Source of the DNA: Cladorrhinum sp. PSN259
Lineage: Eukaryota; Ascomycota; Sordariomycetes; Sordariales; Podosporaceae
Direction: 5' to 3'
DNA length: 64,000 nt
Assembly (NCBI GenBank): GCA_033725935.1
Contig: MU867111.1
Span: 1-64,000, forward strand
The notes under the pieces were generated by a model. It saw nothing but the letters and a program-made list of their open reading frames with translations, made no database searches and had not been told where the DNA came from. Of the stretch, positions 34,043-45,200 are shown one piece after another; positions within the stretch are counted from its first letter, which is position 1, and each line of letters starts with the position of its first letter. Made by a program: the position numbers and the translations under genes.

Positions 34043-35485
34043 TCACTCCTTGGCTGTCTTCTCAGTCATTGCTTCTTCCTCATGGGGCTCCCGCTTTATC
34101 TCCGCAACGATGACGGCTGAGGAGTAGAGGCACCCCATACCGGGCTGGTTCCCATACTGCGATAGTCGAGGTGCGTTAGTAACTTTTAAATAATGAATGT
34201 GTTTTTGACGACGACCGCTTGTCTAGGGTCATTAACTCACAGTAAGGTATGCAATAGCCATCTCCTGGTTGTCCTCCTTCTCGTTTGGACGACGGTTCAG
34301 CCAGTGAACAGCCCTCCTGCTGAAGTAAGGGGCCCAATTTCGCGTCTTCTCGTCCCAAGCTGTATAATTGGAAATATCTGTAGCGTCGCCGTCATCGTCA
34401 CAATACTCGCTCATGCATGGTCCTTCCAGCGCCAAATTCCCGACAGCGGGGTCCCTTAAAGAAGGACGGTCCTCCTCTGCCCCTCTCCAGTATTCGTCCA
34501 GTTCCGACATATCCACCACGTCGGTTACTCGCACGTTTCCCCGAGGCCCCGTGAGGCGTTGGAGGGCCTGGTAGACGAGCATGTCGATGCCCTTGAGATT
34601 GTCGTGGAGTATGTCGCCCATGGCCTTGGAGCGGTGCGGATACGCGTGAGCACAGGTGAACCCAATGAAACCTCCTTCGGGGAGGAATTCAGGACAGTCG
34701 AGCAGGTTCTTCAAAGCAGGGAAGAATGACAGTTGTTCAGGTTGGATGGCTTCCAGTCGGCGGGAAACCTGTGGGGTCCAGTACAAGTTGTATGTCAAAG
34801 TGATTCGATGGCCCGAGGTAACTTGGAGTACTTCATGTTCGCAGTCGGAAAAAAAGGCTGCCCATTGCACAGCGGTGTCGACGGATGAGTTTCCGGCCCA
34901 GTCAAAAATGACCTCTCGACCCTGATGACGGACAGCGAGCTGCCCACCTTGGTGAGGGCTGGGGAGACAGACAACAAGAGAGCCCATCTGATCTTTGGAA
35001 CGGGGTGTGTCGACGTGGGGCTTGAATTTGCCAGAGGGACCGGAGTAAACGTTGACATTGTACAGCTCGGCCTTGATGCCGCCGTGAGGGCCATGAACCA
35101 ATGCCTGGCTGACGGCTTCCATGATTCCCCATTCTGAAAGATTGAAGCTGGTTGAAAACCTGTCGGCGCTCATCGTTCCGGCCTTGCGGTAGGTTTCATC
35201 ATAGACCTTTTCGTTTCCCACGCCGTATGTAGCGGGCTCTGAATCCTCAATGAACTTGGTAAACGCTTCGATGGATGCTGGGTTGCTGCTGTCGGCTGGG
35301 AACCATGCTTTGCGGCAATGATTTGTTTCATCCGCGTCCCATCTCAGCGTGAGATTACCGAGGGGAACGTGAATCAACCCGCCTACCGCAAAGGTCGTTT
35401 TGTTGGCTTGAACGGTCAAGGCCTCTGAGACAGCTTTGAAGTGACCTTCGAGGTTGGTGGAATTCTTGGGTTGAGATGAAGCCAT
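34043..35485 (-). CDS. 2-oxoglutarate/Fe(II)-dependent oxygenase domain protein (two exons)
   Basis: Exons on the minus strand are 35485-34241 (415 codons) and 34156-34043, giving 452 residues. The 84-nt intron has GTGAGT, a CTAAC branch and CGCAG. It joins in phase 0 at YLT and YGNQPGMGCLYSSAV, restoring a C-terminus the first exon alone lacks. An HxD pair sits in KFKPHVDTPR. A distal His lies in DCEHEVLQVTSGHRITLTYNL, where Arg about ten residues later is the expected 2-oxoglutarate ligand. This is the prolyl-4-hydroxylase-like fold (2OG-FeII_Oxy). No signal peptide, so probably cytosolic or nuclear. Substrate unknown. The start at MASSQPK is preferred over the longer frame to 35,788, because the extension reads like untranslated leader. 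Confidence 0.85.
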
Positions 35486-36985
35486 GGTGATGAATCGTGA
35501 AACTGAAGGTCCATTATGTGAAGGGTGGTGACTGTGAGGAAAAAGGCTGTCTGGATTTTGATGATGTGCAATGTCCTTATATCTCGAGGTTGCCACCGCC
35601 CGCGACTTCAGCTTTGTCTGTGAGTTTGAGACAGCACGGCCATGCGTAAAGCTAACAGGCAGCCTTAGGCAGGCAGGCAGGGGTGCACGGGAGGAAGCAT
35701 CGTGAAAAATGCCCAGTCCACCGCCGATCAAAATATGTGATCTTTTCGCCGGCAACCCAAAGGGCCGGACCCGGATCCGTGACTGCATTTATTGGATGCT
35801 GAGGCCGAGTGGTCAGGTCCGGGGTCGGGGGTTGGTGCCGACAGGGTGCCAAGGTCCGCTCCGATCAGCCCTTCCAACCAGGGGTTCCGGTATCCGGTAG
35901 CTGACGCAAGGTGGCACCTTGATATGAGAGAAGATGTTTCCAAGCTGCGCCGTAAGTTGCAGTTCTTCCTCTAAGTTGAATGGGGGGCTATACGAGAAGC
36001 TGACGCGTACCATTCTCTTCCAAACATTCACTGCCAAGTATGCCTGTCATTGGTCTAAAATTTGCAGTTGGTGCAAGATAGACAATGCAGGGGATTTGTG
36101 CCAATCCGAGTCTCGCACCTATCACCTTGGCATCCGGCCCCTGAACCGCTTTCCAGGACACATACCTTATCCGTACTGTGAGCGAGAACTTGGGTCCCCA
36201 AACCCACATGAACAAAAGCCTGAAGAGCAGATGATTTTCTTGAGAAAACAAAAAAAAAAATAAGGAATAGGATTCTCTCTCCTCGCTTATAGTTATTCGA
36301 AATTGGACACGCGTATTCAAAATGCCATGGCTCAAAACTGCCTTGCTGACATCAATGCAACTCCCGAAGGAAGGTCTGTTAAAGTATCCAAGTTATTTCC
36401 TTACAGGGCAGTATTAAAGCTCACAATGTAACACATTGTCAGGAAGGTAATTTCTCACTAGCGCTGAATGGGCAATGATGATGCTCTGATATCATGCGGA
36501 TTCCAGGCTGTGCAACGTAACTAAGATGGAATTCAGGCATCCATTTGCTGACTTCATGCAGGGACTGTACCACCTCAATCACTTCCTTGGTTCGAAGTTC
36601 TAGAGTGGAAGGCACTGCGTGTAGAGACCTGATTTCACCCGGGCACACAGCGCCATTGGTTTCACTCGCCAGGAAAGAGCTTCCCCTGGAGGATCATCTG
36701 AAGAATGGGTCCATATGCAGTGGCCTTTCAAAAATCCCATTTCATCAGTGTCGGTTCCTGCTATCCTGCGTCATCCTACCCTCAACGTTTTTTTTCAAGT
36801 ATCTGGTTATCTGCTCTTGGAAGTCGCTTTCCAGGTTCTCAAACTTTCCTTGCTTACTTAACATTATCATCGAAAAAGTCAATTGAGCCCAATCCGTCTT
36901 TCAAACTGCCCCACATCCTCAACCTTCCGACGGCAGCCATGGCGAACTGACCATTCCAAGAATCCCCCCCAAACACTCAGCGGAC
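35486..36985. other. Divergent intergenic region
   Basis: About 1.5 kb between the divergently transcribed oxygenase and glycosyltransferase-like genes, presumably holding both promoters. No open frame has recognisable content. Confidence 0.5.
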
Positions 36986-38452
36986 ATGGCCCGGTTTCGA
37001 CTGTTTACGATGCCAAATCGGCGACAGTTCTTCATCATATTAGGCTGCTTCATGACGTCCATCTTCATCCTGTTTGCAGTACGAGAACATGCCATAAAGC
37101 AACCCACCCGCAACCCCTCCGTCCAACACCCAAAGTACAAAGCAGCACCCGCCTGGCTCCCTCCGCCCATCAAAGATAACTTCCCTCTACTACTAAACGC
37201 CGCCTCCCCGAAATCCCTCCCAAAAATACCCAAATGGAACGTCCCAGTCCCAAATGCCCACACCAAAGCGCCGTTGAACCTGCCGGTCGCCCCACCCCTC
37301 TTCATTGGTTTCACGCGATCATGGCCCATCCTCCTCCAAGCAGTCACATCCTACATTGCCGCAGGATGGCCCCCCTCCCAGATATATGTTGTCGAAAACA
37401 CGGGCGTTCAGCAATCCAACGTCCGCGGTCTCCTTTCCCTGCAAAATCAGTTCTTCCTCAACCACACGGCGCTGGGACTTCTCGGTGTCAACATCATTAC
37501 GACGCCGACTCTTCTCACCTTTTCGCAGATGCAAAACTTCTTTCTGTCGGTCGCTTACCAACGGGACTGGCCGTACTTCTTTTGGTCCCACATGGATGTG
37601 GTGGTCTACTCCTTCGAGGGAGGCCATCCGGGCGTCACGCCCCGGTACGACGAGCCAGGTTACAAGAGTTTGTACACTCTAGCGATCGAGGCGTTGCACA
37701 AGGCGAGGACGGAGGACAAGAAGTGGGGAATGCGATTCTTTGCGTACGACCATCTGGCGCTCGTGAACCGCGACATGCTGGAGGATATAGGCGGGTGGGA
37801 TGGGATGATACCGTACTATATCACGGACTGCGATGCGCATAGCCGGGTGACGATGAAGGGTTGGACCATAGCCGACGTAAAAGCAGGCATTATTGTCGAC
37901 GTGGCGACCACGTTGGAGGATTTGTCGGTGCTGTATAGGATAGGCCTGGAGGGAGAGGTTAATTTTGTAGATCCAAATCCGAAGATGGATGTTGGGTCGG
38001 AAGGTGGAAAAGTGCGGAAAAGGGATCAAGTCTTGGAAAAAGAGAGGGCAAAGAGGGGATTAAATATCCTGGGGAAGAGAGATGATGACAATCTGGTCAA
38101 GTGGGATAAGTTGGTCAAGACGGCTGATCGACAGTTCCGTAAGTGGGCACTCATACCCTTTTCTATATGCTGTGTGACCGCCCCTGATGGTGCATGTTGT
38201 ACTGACTAGTGTATGTGTGGGACAGAACACAAGCATTCTGACCGTGGACGAAATACCTGGCAACTTGGACAACATGGCGGAAAGGGTGAGCCTTTTTACT
38301 ACCCTGCTGCTGGGCTTGCCGAAGCCATGGAGCTACTCACCGAGACGGGCAAGGAGATTTATCGAAGAAAATGGGGCCACAGGGATTGCGATCTGATTGA
38401 CGGTGCCCGGCTAGGATTTGATGATGCCTGGATGGTGGAGAAGGATTGGTGA
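36986..38452 (+). CDS. Type II membrane glycosyltransferase-like protein (two exons)
   Basis: Exons are 36986-38138 and 38226-38452, giving 459 residues. The 87-nt intron has GTAAGT, a CTGAC branch and GACAG, and splits a CAA codon. An N-terminal cytosolic stretch is followed by one membrane anchor (FFIILGCFMTSIFILFAV, about residues 15-32). A Pro-rich stem and a luminal catalytic region come next. The latter shows GFTRSWPILLQAVTSYI, IYVVENTG, WPYFFWSHMDVVV (an acidic motif in the DXD position) and FAYDHLALVNRDMLEDIGGWD. The pattern fits a Golgi GT-A nucleotide-sugar transferase family common in filamentous fungi. The C-terminal exon adds GHRDCDLIDGARLGFDDAW. The donor sugar and acceptor cannot be told from the sequence. 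Confidence 0.78.
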
Positions 38453-40050
38453 TGAAGCTTGGGGAAATAATGATGTTTTTGGTGATGACCGTAGCGCGAC
38501 GCCCTTGCCATATCTATTACACTGGTATTTTGGGAAATCTTTGGTCGGATTACACAGAGAGGTTATACCACGTTTGCAAGAACAAGGATTTGTACACGTA
38601 GTACATTTTGGCCGAAAAACTGACGAAATATAATATGCTACTTTACATTTATATTTTTTATTTGGAGTCTTGTTTCCTTTCTTGGCTTGTATTCAAGCTT
38701 TTTTCATGGCTTGTTGATGTGCCATTACTGTGCACATATCATGTCTACATCTACAGCGCAAAAGAAATTACCAAAAGATATCACAAAATAGGCAGGCAAG
38801 TCATAGTTACTGTGTTGCAGCAGGTTGCAGCAGGGCAGGCCACCGAGGCCAGGTCTTGGGAAATATCCCACTTCCCATAGCTTGTTAGATTAGTCTCCCA
38901 ATCAACCACTTTTCAGCTGTAGCCTCCCACATACTCACACCGAGAGCTTGTCAAACACCACAAGAAGAAATGGAATTATATAACAACAACTCTACGGTAT
39001 GAGTGAACAAAAGATACAGCATGTTGCAAGATAGGCGAGAATAGGCTAAGTACATCTCCCACTGTCTGCAGAAACTGTATCCCTATACTCTAGCTTACAA
39101 ACAGAACTCTTAACCAATAGACTTTTTGTGCTTGTCTATGGAAAACTCTTCCTAATTGTGAAATAGACTTGAAGGAGGGCGTCCAAGGCATGAAGGTTGG
39201 TTTCAAGCGAAAGGTCATCATATAGTTCTGAGGGAATTATTTATGGTTTTTGATGAGTTTCTCAGTCGCAATTCCGTGAGGTATATGTCAATGGTGAATG
39301 TGTTTTATTTTGCCATTATCTCACAACTTTTAAGTCCCCATAACCAAATTCATGAAGTGTCTCAAATTCCACTCATGACACCCTGGGTGTGTGCATAAAG
39401 CACACACACATTCCGCTTCTACGCATCTCCCAGATTTTGACCCTTTTTTTCTGCTCGTTACAAAAGGATGAAAAGTCTCTCAAATGATCTAATAGATGTG
39501 ATTTACCAATGGCTTCATCCAGACCTCCCATGTTTTCTCAATCCAATAGCCCGTGCCCTGCATCCAATATTCCTTACACGCTTTTAAACGGTGGTTGTGG
39601 GATTATTTTAATTGGCATATCAATATCAAAAATAGAAATAAGGGACACGCAAATTATCGTCATGGCACGATATGTATTCCCAAAACCGTCACCATATCGC
39701 CGAGCATATTCTCGCATTTGTACAGTACGTCATGCACACTTTCGGATTCGCCAATGATAGGGTAAAAACCGGGTGACACTCGCAGCACGGGGTTTCTCGG
39801 CCTCCGCCTTCGTTCATCTCGCATGTTTCAACCCTTGCGACGTCCGACGTTACACAACATACACAATTGACATCCCTGCCTCAGATGACTCAAAGTAGAG
39901 TATGTATAAAATCACCTCTTGGCATTTCGTGATATATTTCAACTTCATCATTCACCTTTTTCATACAATCCTACTGCTATTCAATACGAATCACTTCTTC
40001 AATCTCAGGCTCACCAGCATCATTATTTTCTCAATCCGAACTTATTCACA
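38453..40050. other. Intergenic region, nothing recognised
   Basis: About 1.6 kb, moderately AT-rich, without a supported gene. The last 150 bases are the likely promoter and leader of the FAD monooxygenase. The in-frame extension from 39,919 is probably leader. Confidence 0.5.
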
Positions 40051-41511
40051 ATGGCCTCCAATCTTACCCAACCGGCCCCCTTCAGGATCCTGATCTCAGG
40101 CTTCGGCATAGCAGGTCCAGCCTTTGCCCTGTCCCTCTCCAACCTCCTCTCCACTGAAAGCTCTTCCTCACCTCCCCTCTCAATCCTGATAACAGAACGG
40201 ACCCCCACACTCCGCAACAACGGCCAACAGATCGACATAAGAGGCCAAGGCCTCACAGCCATGAGGGCCATCTCTCCCACGTTGGAGGCGGCACTCCGTA
40301 AGCGATTGGTCAAGGAACCAGGTATCGCGTTTATCGATTATCGCACGGGAAAGACAAGCGCATTCTTTGGGGCCAACCTTTCCGGAAAGGGCGCGCAGAC
40401 CTTCAGCGCCGAGTGGGAGATCATGCGGGGGGACGTCGTTGATGTTTTGCGGGAAGAGCTGGAGACGGTCAACGAAAAGAAGAGGCACAAGATTGAGTGG
40501 CAACTCGGGAGGTGGATTCAGTCGTTTACACAACAATCATCCGGGTCATCATCTGGAGGCGGGGGCGGGGGCGGCGGACCGGTCAGAGTGAAATTCAACG
40601 ACGGAAAGGAAGAAGAATTCGACTTGGTGGTGGGAGCCGACGGCGTCGGTTCGAAAACGCGCAGACTAATGTTTCCCGACTCCGGCGATGGCCAAGAACA
40701 AGTCGAAATAACAAAGGTAGGAGTGACGATGGCACTCTATTCCATCCCGCCCGACAGGCAAAACGATGGACCCGAGGCCAAGTGGTGTAACCTCCCCAGA
40801 CGGAGAATCCTATTCACCAGGCGGGACAGCAAGGACTCCCTGCGCGTCGGCCTACTGTTTTACGGCCCCGACGAGGCAATCCACAAGGCACTGAAGGAGG
40901 GAACCGTGCAGGAACAAAAAGAAGCCCTGGCCAGGAAATTCATCACTCCGGAGGACGGCAACAACGGCGGCGGCCACTGGCTCACATCCAGGTTCGTCGA
41001 CGGGCTGCTAAACTCTGACGAGTCCAACGACTTTTGGGCCCAGCAGCTCTGCCAAGTCAAGGCCCCGACCTGGTCAAAAGGCAACGTCGTCCTGCTGGGC
41101 GACGCAGCTTACTGCCCTTCGCCCATGACGGGGGCGGGAACGACCACGGCGCTGGTGGGAGCGCACGTCCTGGCCGGGGAAATCGCCAAACTCTTTACTG
41201 AGGCTTCTGGCACTGAGGCTCCATCCCGAGACTCCAGTTCCATAACGCAAAACATCCCCCTCGCTCTAAAATCCTTCGAGTCAACCCTCCGCCCATTCAT
41301 CACCTTCGTCCAGTCGACAGTGCCCTCCGACAGGATGTTCCGCACCGTCGTGCCCCAAACGGGGTTCGGAGTCGCGCTCTTCAATACCATCCTCTGGCTG
41401 CTCGTCACATTACGAATCGACAAACTGGCCGCCTACCTGGGCTTAGGGGACGACTACGGCAAATGGGAGCTACCGAATTATGGTTCCGCTTCTGGAGATA
41501 AGACTAAATGA
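40051..41511 (+). CDS. FAD-dependent monooxygenase
   Basis: A single exon of 486 residues from MASNLTQ (cacaATGG context). The N-terminal ILISGFGIAGPAFALSLSN carries the GxGxxG dinucleotide-binding motif. DLVVGADGVGSKTRR is the DG motif and NVVLLGDAAYCPSPMTGAGT is the GD motif, both typical of group A flavoprotein monooxygenases (para-hydroxybenzoate hydroxylase-like). A poly-Gly insertion follows SSGSSSGG near residue 170. Such enzymes hydroxylate aromatic or polyketide substrates with NAD(P)H and O2, and are frequent in secondary metabolism or xenobiotic breakdown. The C-terminus has a hydrophobic stretch (FGVALFNTILWLLVTL) that may associate with membranes. No other cluster gene is adjacent. 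Confidence 0.92.
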   Translation: MASNLTQPAPFRILISGFGIAGPAFALSLSNLLSTESSSSPPLSILITERTPTLRNNGQQIDIRGQGLTAMRAISPTLEAALRKRLVKEPGIAFIDYRTGKTSAFFGANLSGKGAQTFSAEWEIMRGDVVDVLREELETVNEKKRHKIEWQLGRWIQSFTQQSSGSSSGGGGGGGGPVRVKFNDGKEEEFDLVVGADGVGSKTRRLMFPDSGDGQEQVEITKVGVTMALYSIPPDRQNDGPEAKWCNLPRRRILFTRRDSKDSLRVGLLFYGPDEAIHKALKEGTVQEQKEALARKFITPEDGNNGGGHWLTSRFVDGLLNSDESNDFWAQQLCQVKAPTWSKGNVVLLGDAAYCPSPMTGAGTTTALVGAHVLAGEIAKLFTEASGTEAPSRDSSSITQNIPLALKSFESTLRPFITFVQSTVPSDRMFRTVVPQTGFGVALFNTILWLLVTLRIDKLAAYLGLGDDYGKWELPNYGSASGDKTK

Positions 41512-41533
41512 TCAAAGTATAAATTTTAAAAAT

Positions 41534-41638
41534 ACTCCCGTGGTCTAGTGGTTAAGATTTCGCTCTTATACCTTTCAGTCTTTGTCACAAAGGTTAATGG
41601 TTATGCGACGGTCGCGGGTTCAACCCCCGCCGGGAGTA
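41534..41638 (+). tRNA. tRNA-Ile (anticodon UAU) with a 32-nt intron
   Basis: The acceptor arm ACTCCCG (41,534-41,540) pairs with CGGGAGT (41,631-41,637). The D stem is GTCT/AGAT. The anticodon stem TCGCT pairs with TGCGA apart from a T-T at the last pair. The loop is CTTATAA with anticodon TAT at 41,567-41,569. The intron runs 41,571-41,602, starting one base 3' of the anticodon as expected. The T arm is GCGGG-TTCAACC-CCCGC. The body resembles the intron-containing tRNA-Ile(UAU) of yeast. A T8 run follows within 15 bases. Confidence 0.9.
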
Positions 41639-41642
41639 TTTA

Positions 41643-41650
41643 TTTTTTTT
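41643..41650 (+). terminator. Pol III T-run after the tRNA gene
   Basis: Eight T residues begin five bases after the tRNA 3' end, a normal RNA polymerase III terminator. Confidence 0.85.
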
Positions 41651-42240
41651 AGGTCTTGTTTCTCATCTTGTTTGGCGAGCGCTGGTGGTTCTGGCGAAGT
41701 GAGAATATCTGGGCATATTTTCTTTCTTTGTGTACCGATATCTCATACCATCCTTGTCTGCCGGTTTACCCCTCTTGTTTTATTATTGTAGAATAGGGTT
41801 CTCGTTATGTTCATGTCTCACGGGAAAATCTCCAATCAAATCAAATCTCTCATCCTCTTCTTGCGGGGTGGCTTGGAATCACTTGTCTTGTTTAGCACGA
41901 ATAAAAATGCATTATAATACACTACTACTCCAAGAAAAAGACAAGAAGCAACTGCAAAAGGCCACCAGCACCCCCAAAACACCGACATGTATCATACCAG
42001 TCCCTGTTCCATGCTTCTTCTATCACATACATATGCGCATACGCATCATCAACCAGCCACCGACTGTGACTCCTCCCGCTCCCCACCTTCAGACTTTGAT
42101 CTCCTGCTCGACTTTGAACTTTTTCGCGACTTCCTTCCCTCACTCTGACTCCTCTTACTCCCTCGCCTTGAATGATGATGCTTGTGATGACTTTCACTTC
42201 GACTCTTCCGTCTACTCTTCCGCCGGAGGTATTCCTGTTC
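41651..42240. other. Spacer between the tRNA and the convergent Vps13 gene
   Basis: About 590 bases, mostly the probable 3' untranslated region of the minus-strand Vps13 gene. No separate gene seen. Confidence 0.55.
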
Positions 42241-45200
42241 CTACTCCAACCCCCTGAATCTCCGATTAAACTCTTCCACCGCCACAGCAACCATGCGGTA
42301 AATAAACGTCCTCCCGCTCTCCTGTCCAATTGGTATAAACGGCCCGTTAGTACCTCCCCTCAACGTCAAACTCAACCCCGTCCTCTCTTTAGCAATCGTC
42401 TGCACATCCTTGAGTGGCACATCCCACTCCGTCTGCAGCCTCCGGCTCCTAATCAGCAAGATGCGCGAGTACGTCACCATGACGACCATATCCTCAGTTG
42501 GCAACTCCAGGTGCGCAATGTACTGTTCGTCAAAGTACTTGCCGTTATCAACCTGCTTCAACCAGCTCTGGCCCAAAGCCTCGCGCTGGCTGTACGGCCT
42601 CACAATGCCGTCAGCGGGGATGTACCGCGGCAGTCTGACGCGGTCAAGCTCCGACCCGTCAAATACCGTCGTGGTATTCCGCACGCCCTCGCTGATATTG
42701 CTTGCGAAATCCAGCACTCCAATCGCTGGCTTGGTAGCCAGGCCAACCACGCCCTTGCCGATGCCCTTGAAGAAGCCCAGAGCACCTTCTTGCTCCGCAC
42801 CTTCCAGGGGCTTCCTCGCCAACCCGCCGACGCCAGACGCAACAGAGGTAAATAAACTGTTGGCGCCAGCCGTTACCCCATAGATGGCATGTTTGGGGCG
42901 GTTGCGTGCCCGTGTGATCCGTCGTCGGTCCTGGAATTGCTTGTCCATCGTGGCAGCAGCAAGGCCCTTCGCAAAACTTCCTGTGAACTTTGAGAAGGAA
43001 TCACTGACACCGTAGACCGACTTCTTGAAGAAGGAGCCGGCGCCGCGGGCCAGACCAAGACCAAAGTCTTCCGGCTTGTCCGACATGATGAGGCCCTGGT
43101 ACGGTTCGTAGAAGATGTCTGCAAACCCGGAGCTGATGTTGTTGAAGAGACCGACCGGGTTACCCAGGAAGTCAGCACTGCCCAGAATCTTGTGGATCTG
43201 GTAAAGAGCTTCTTGGCTGTAATGGTTCGAGATGTTTTGGATGAGCACCGGCGTGGACACCCGCACGTTCTCGAGCATCAGTGCGTTGAACCGTACAGGC
43301 GCGTCGTTGATGTTGCCAATGGCCATGGTCATGACGTTGAAGAAGAACATGATTGGGTTGCGAGATGATGTCTTGTCCTCGACATTGACTCTTTCGGTGC
43401 GTACAAATGACAAATCCAACTGCATGGGCTGGATGTTGAGAACTTCAAAGTAAAGGTCCCTACCGGCTTGCTGCTGCTTTGGTTGTGGAATGTCAATATT
43501 GTCATCACACAGTTTGTCTACTTCGTCAGTGGATGACCAAGAGGCTCCAGGAACCTTGGAGAACTCCAGGACGGCGTAAATAAAGTCCTCGTCTAGCTCC
43601 ACCGTCATCTCTTGCAAGAGGACCGTCGCATATTTGATGTACTCGACACCATACGAATCATCCTTGACGCGGGTAACCATTGCATGCAACGACGGGTGTG
43701 CTTCGATCTCCTGTGCTCGCTTGGGGACTACGCTAGGGTAGAGGATCATGGGGAAGATTCCTCCGTAGAGTTGGTTGTCAATCTGGATCCACTTGACAGC
43801 CAAACTGACCGTTTGATACAGAGGGGAGTCGCTGTACCGGAGCGCGACGTCACGGAAAGTCAGGTAAGCCAGCTCCTTGAGTTGTGAGTTGACAAGCGAG
43901 ACACCAATTCCAGATAACCTAAGCTGGGCCTGGAAGGTGGTGCCAGTGTCCAGAGCCTTGGCCTCAAATCCTTCCCGACTTGTGTTGGAGCCCGCATTTG
44001 ACCGTTGTCGGTAGAGACTCTTGGACTGCTTAAAGTTGGAAAGAATGAGCGTCTGAGTTGGGCCATCAGCTGTGACGTTGATGTCGATGATCTTGGACTG
44101 CCCATTCGTGCTGATGAACTTCATAGGCATGAGGTTACCAATCTCAGCCAGCTTGACATAACGCTCCTTGTTGTATGCGCTGATGCACACCTCCTTATGC
44201 TTGGCAGCAGGGAAGTCCCAGGCGTAAGGCATGATGCTCCTTGGTGGGAGACGATAGCGCACAGGTCTCCATCCGGACCGATCCTCAGAGCCGTCCTCAT
44301 CAATGTTGGGGTTGACCTGGTAAAAGGTGAACTCCGTGTCACTTTCGTTGCGCATAGAAAATGGCCAGTTCTTTTGCTCCATGCTCAGGTTCAGGAAGAT
44401 GGTTGACTCCTCCATCAGAATCTCCACTCTGATGAGTCGTTGTCTTTGGCCTGCCCTTGCAATCTTGATGTGTGTAGTGCCAAGATCTGAAATGTTGAAT
44501 GGTGCCGTCCACTGGTTGTCAACGCCTGGGTAGCACAGACATAACTGTTTCACTGCACCTCTGCTCAGGTAATGCAATGGCCGCAGGGCGCCGCCCTTCA
44601 GCGAAATGAGACCGGATGAACTGGGCTCTCGGATGTTGATGTCTTCTCCCAACTTGTTCTGAATGACGTATCTGGGCGCCAGGGTGACTGTCTTGATCAT
44701 CTTGTATTTGCCCTGGCCAGAATCGACTGTGACACCGAGATGGATCTCTGCATTCCTGGCTGGAGAACTGAGGACGACTTCGGATGTGCTTCCAATAGCA
44801 TCGAAACTCTGTGGCTTACTCCACTCAGAGTCGCCAGCCTTGAGGTGAGCCCGGTTCCTGTGATCGTCGCTGCTGAATGAGAATATCATCGGGCGTGCTT
44901 TACGATCACTGCCATCACCAGCATCGATGAGCGCCTGACCCGCCGATGCCGCCTTGGCCTGTTGTATGAAGCCCTTCGAACGGATGCTCATGTCCATGCC
45001 AGTCTTGTTCAGGATGACATACGGGCTGTAGACCGTAACCTTGAACGCGCCTCCGCTGTTCGGTATCCGATAGTAGTGCAGTCTCAGATTAAGAGCCATA
45101 CCAGCATCGTCCTTGCACACGAGGTGCGTTTCCTTTTTGAAGTCGTCGGTTGTGCCCGCGTTGATGATGGCGAACTCGCTTGGTTTGAAGACAGTATCTT

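Noticed and set aside
42172..42883. Plus-strand frames overlapping the end of Vps13
   Set aside because: Shadows of the Vps13 coding sequence with no independent support.
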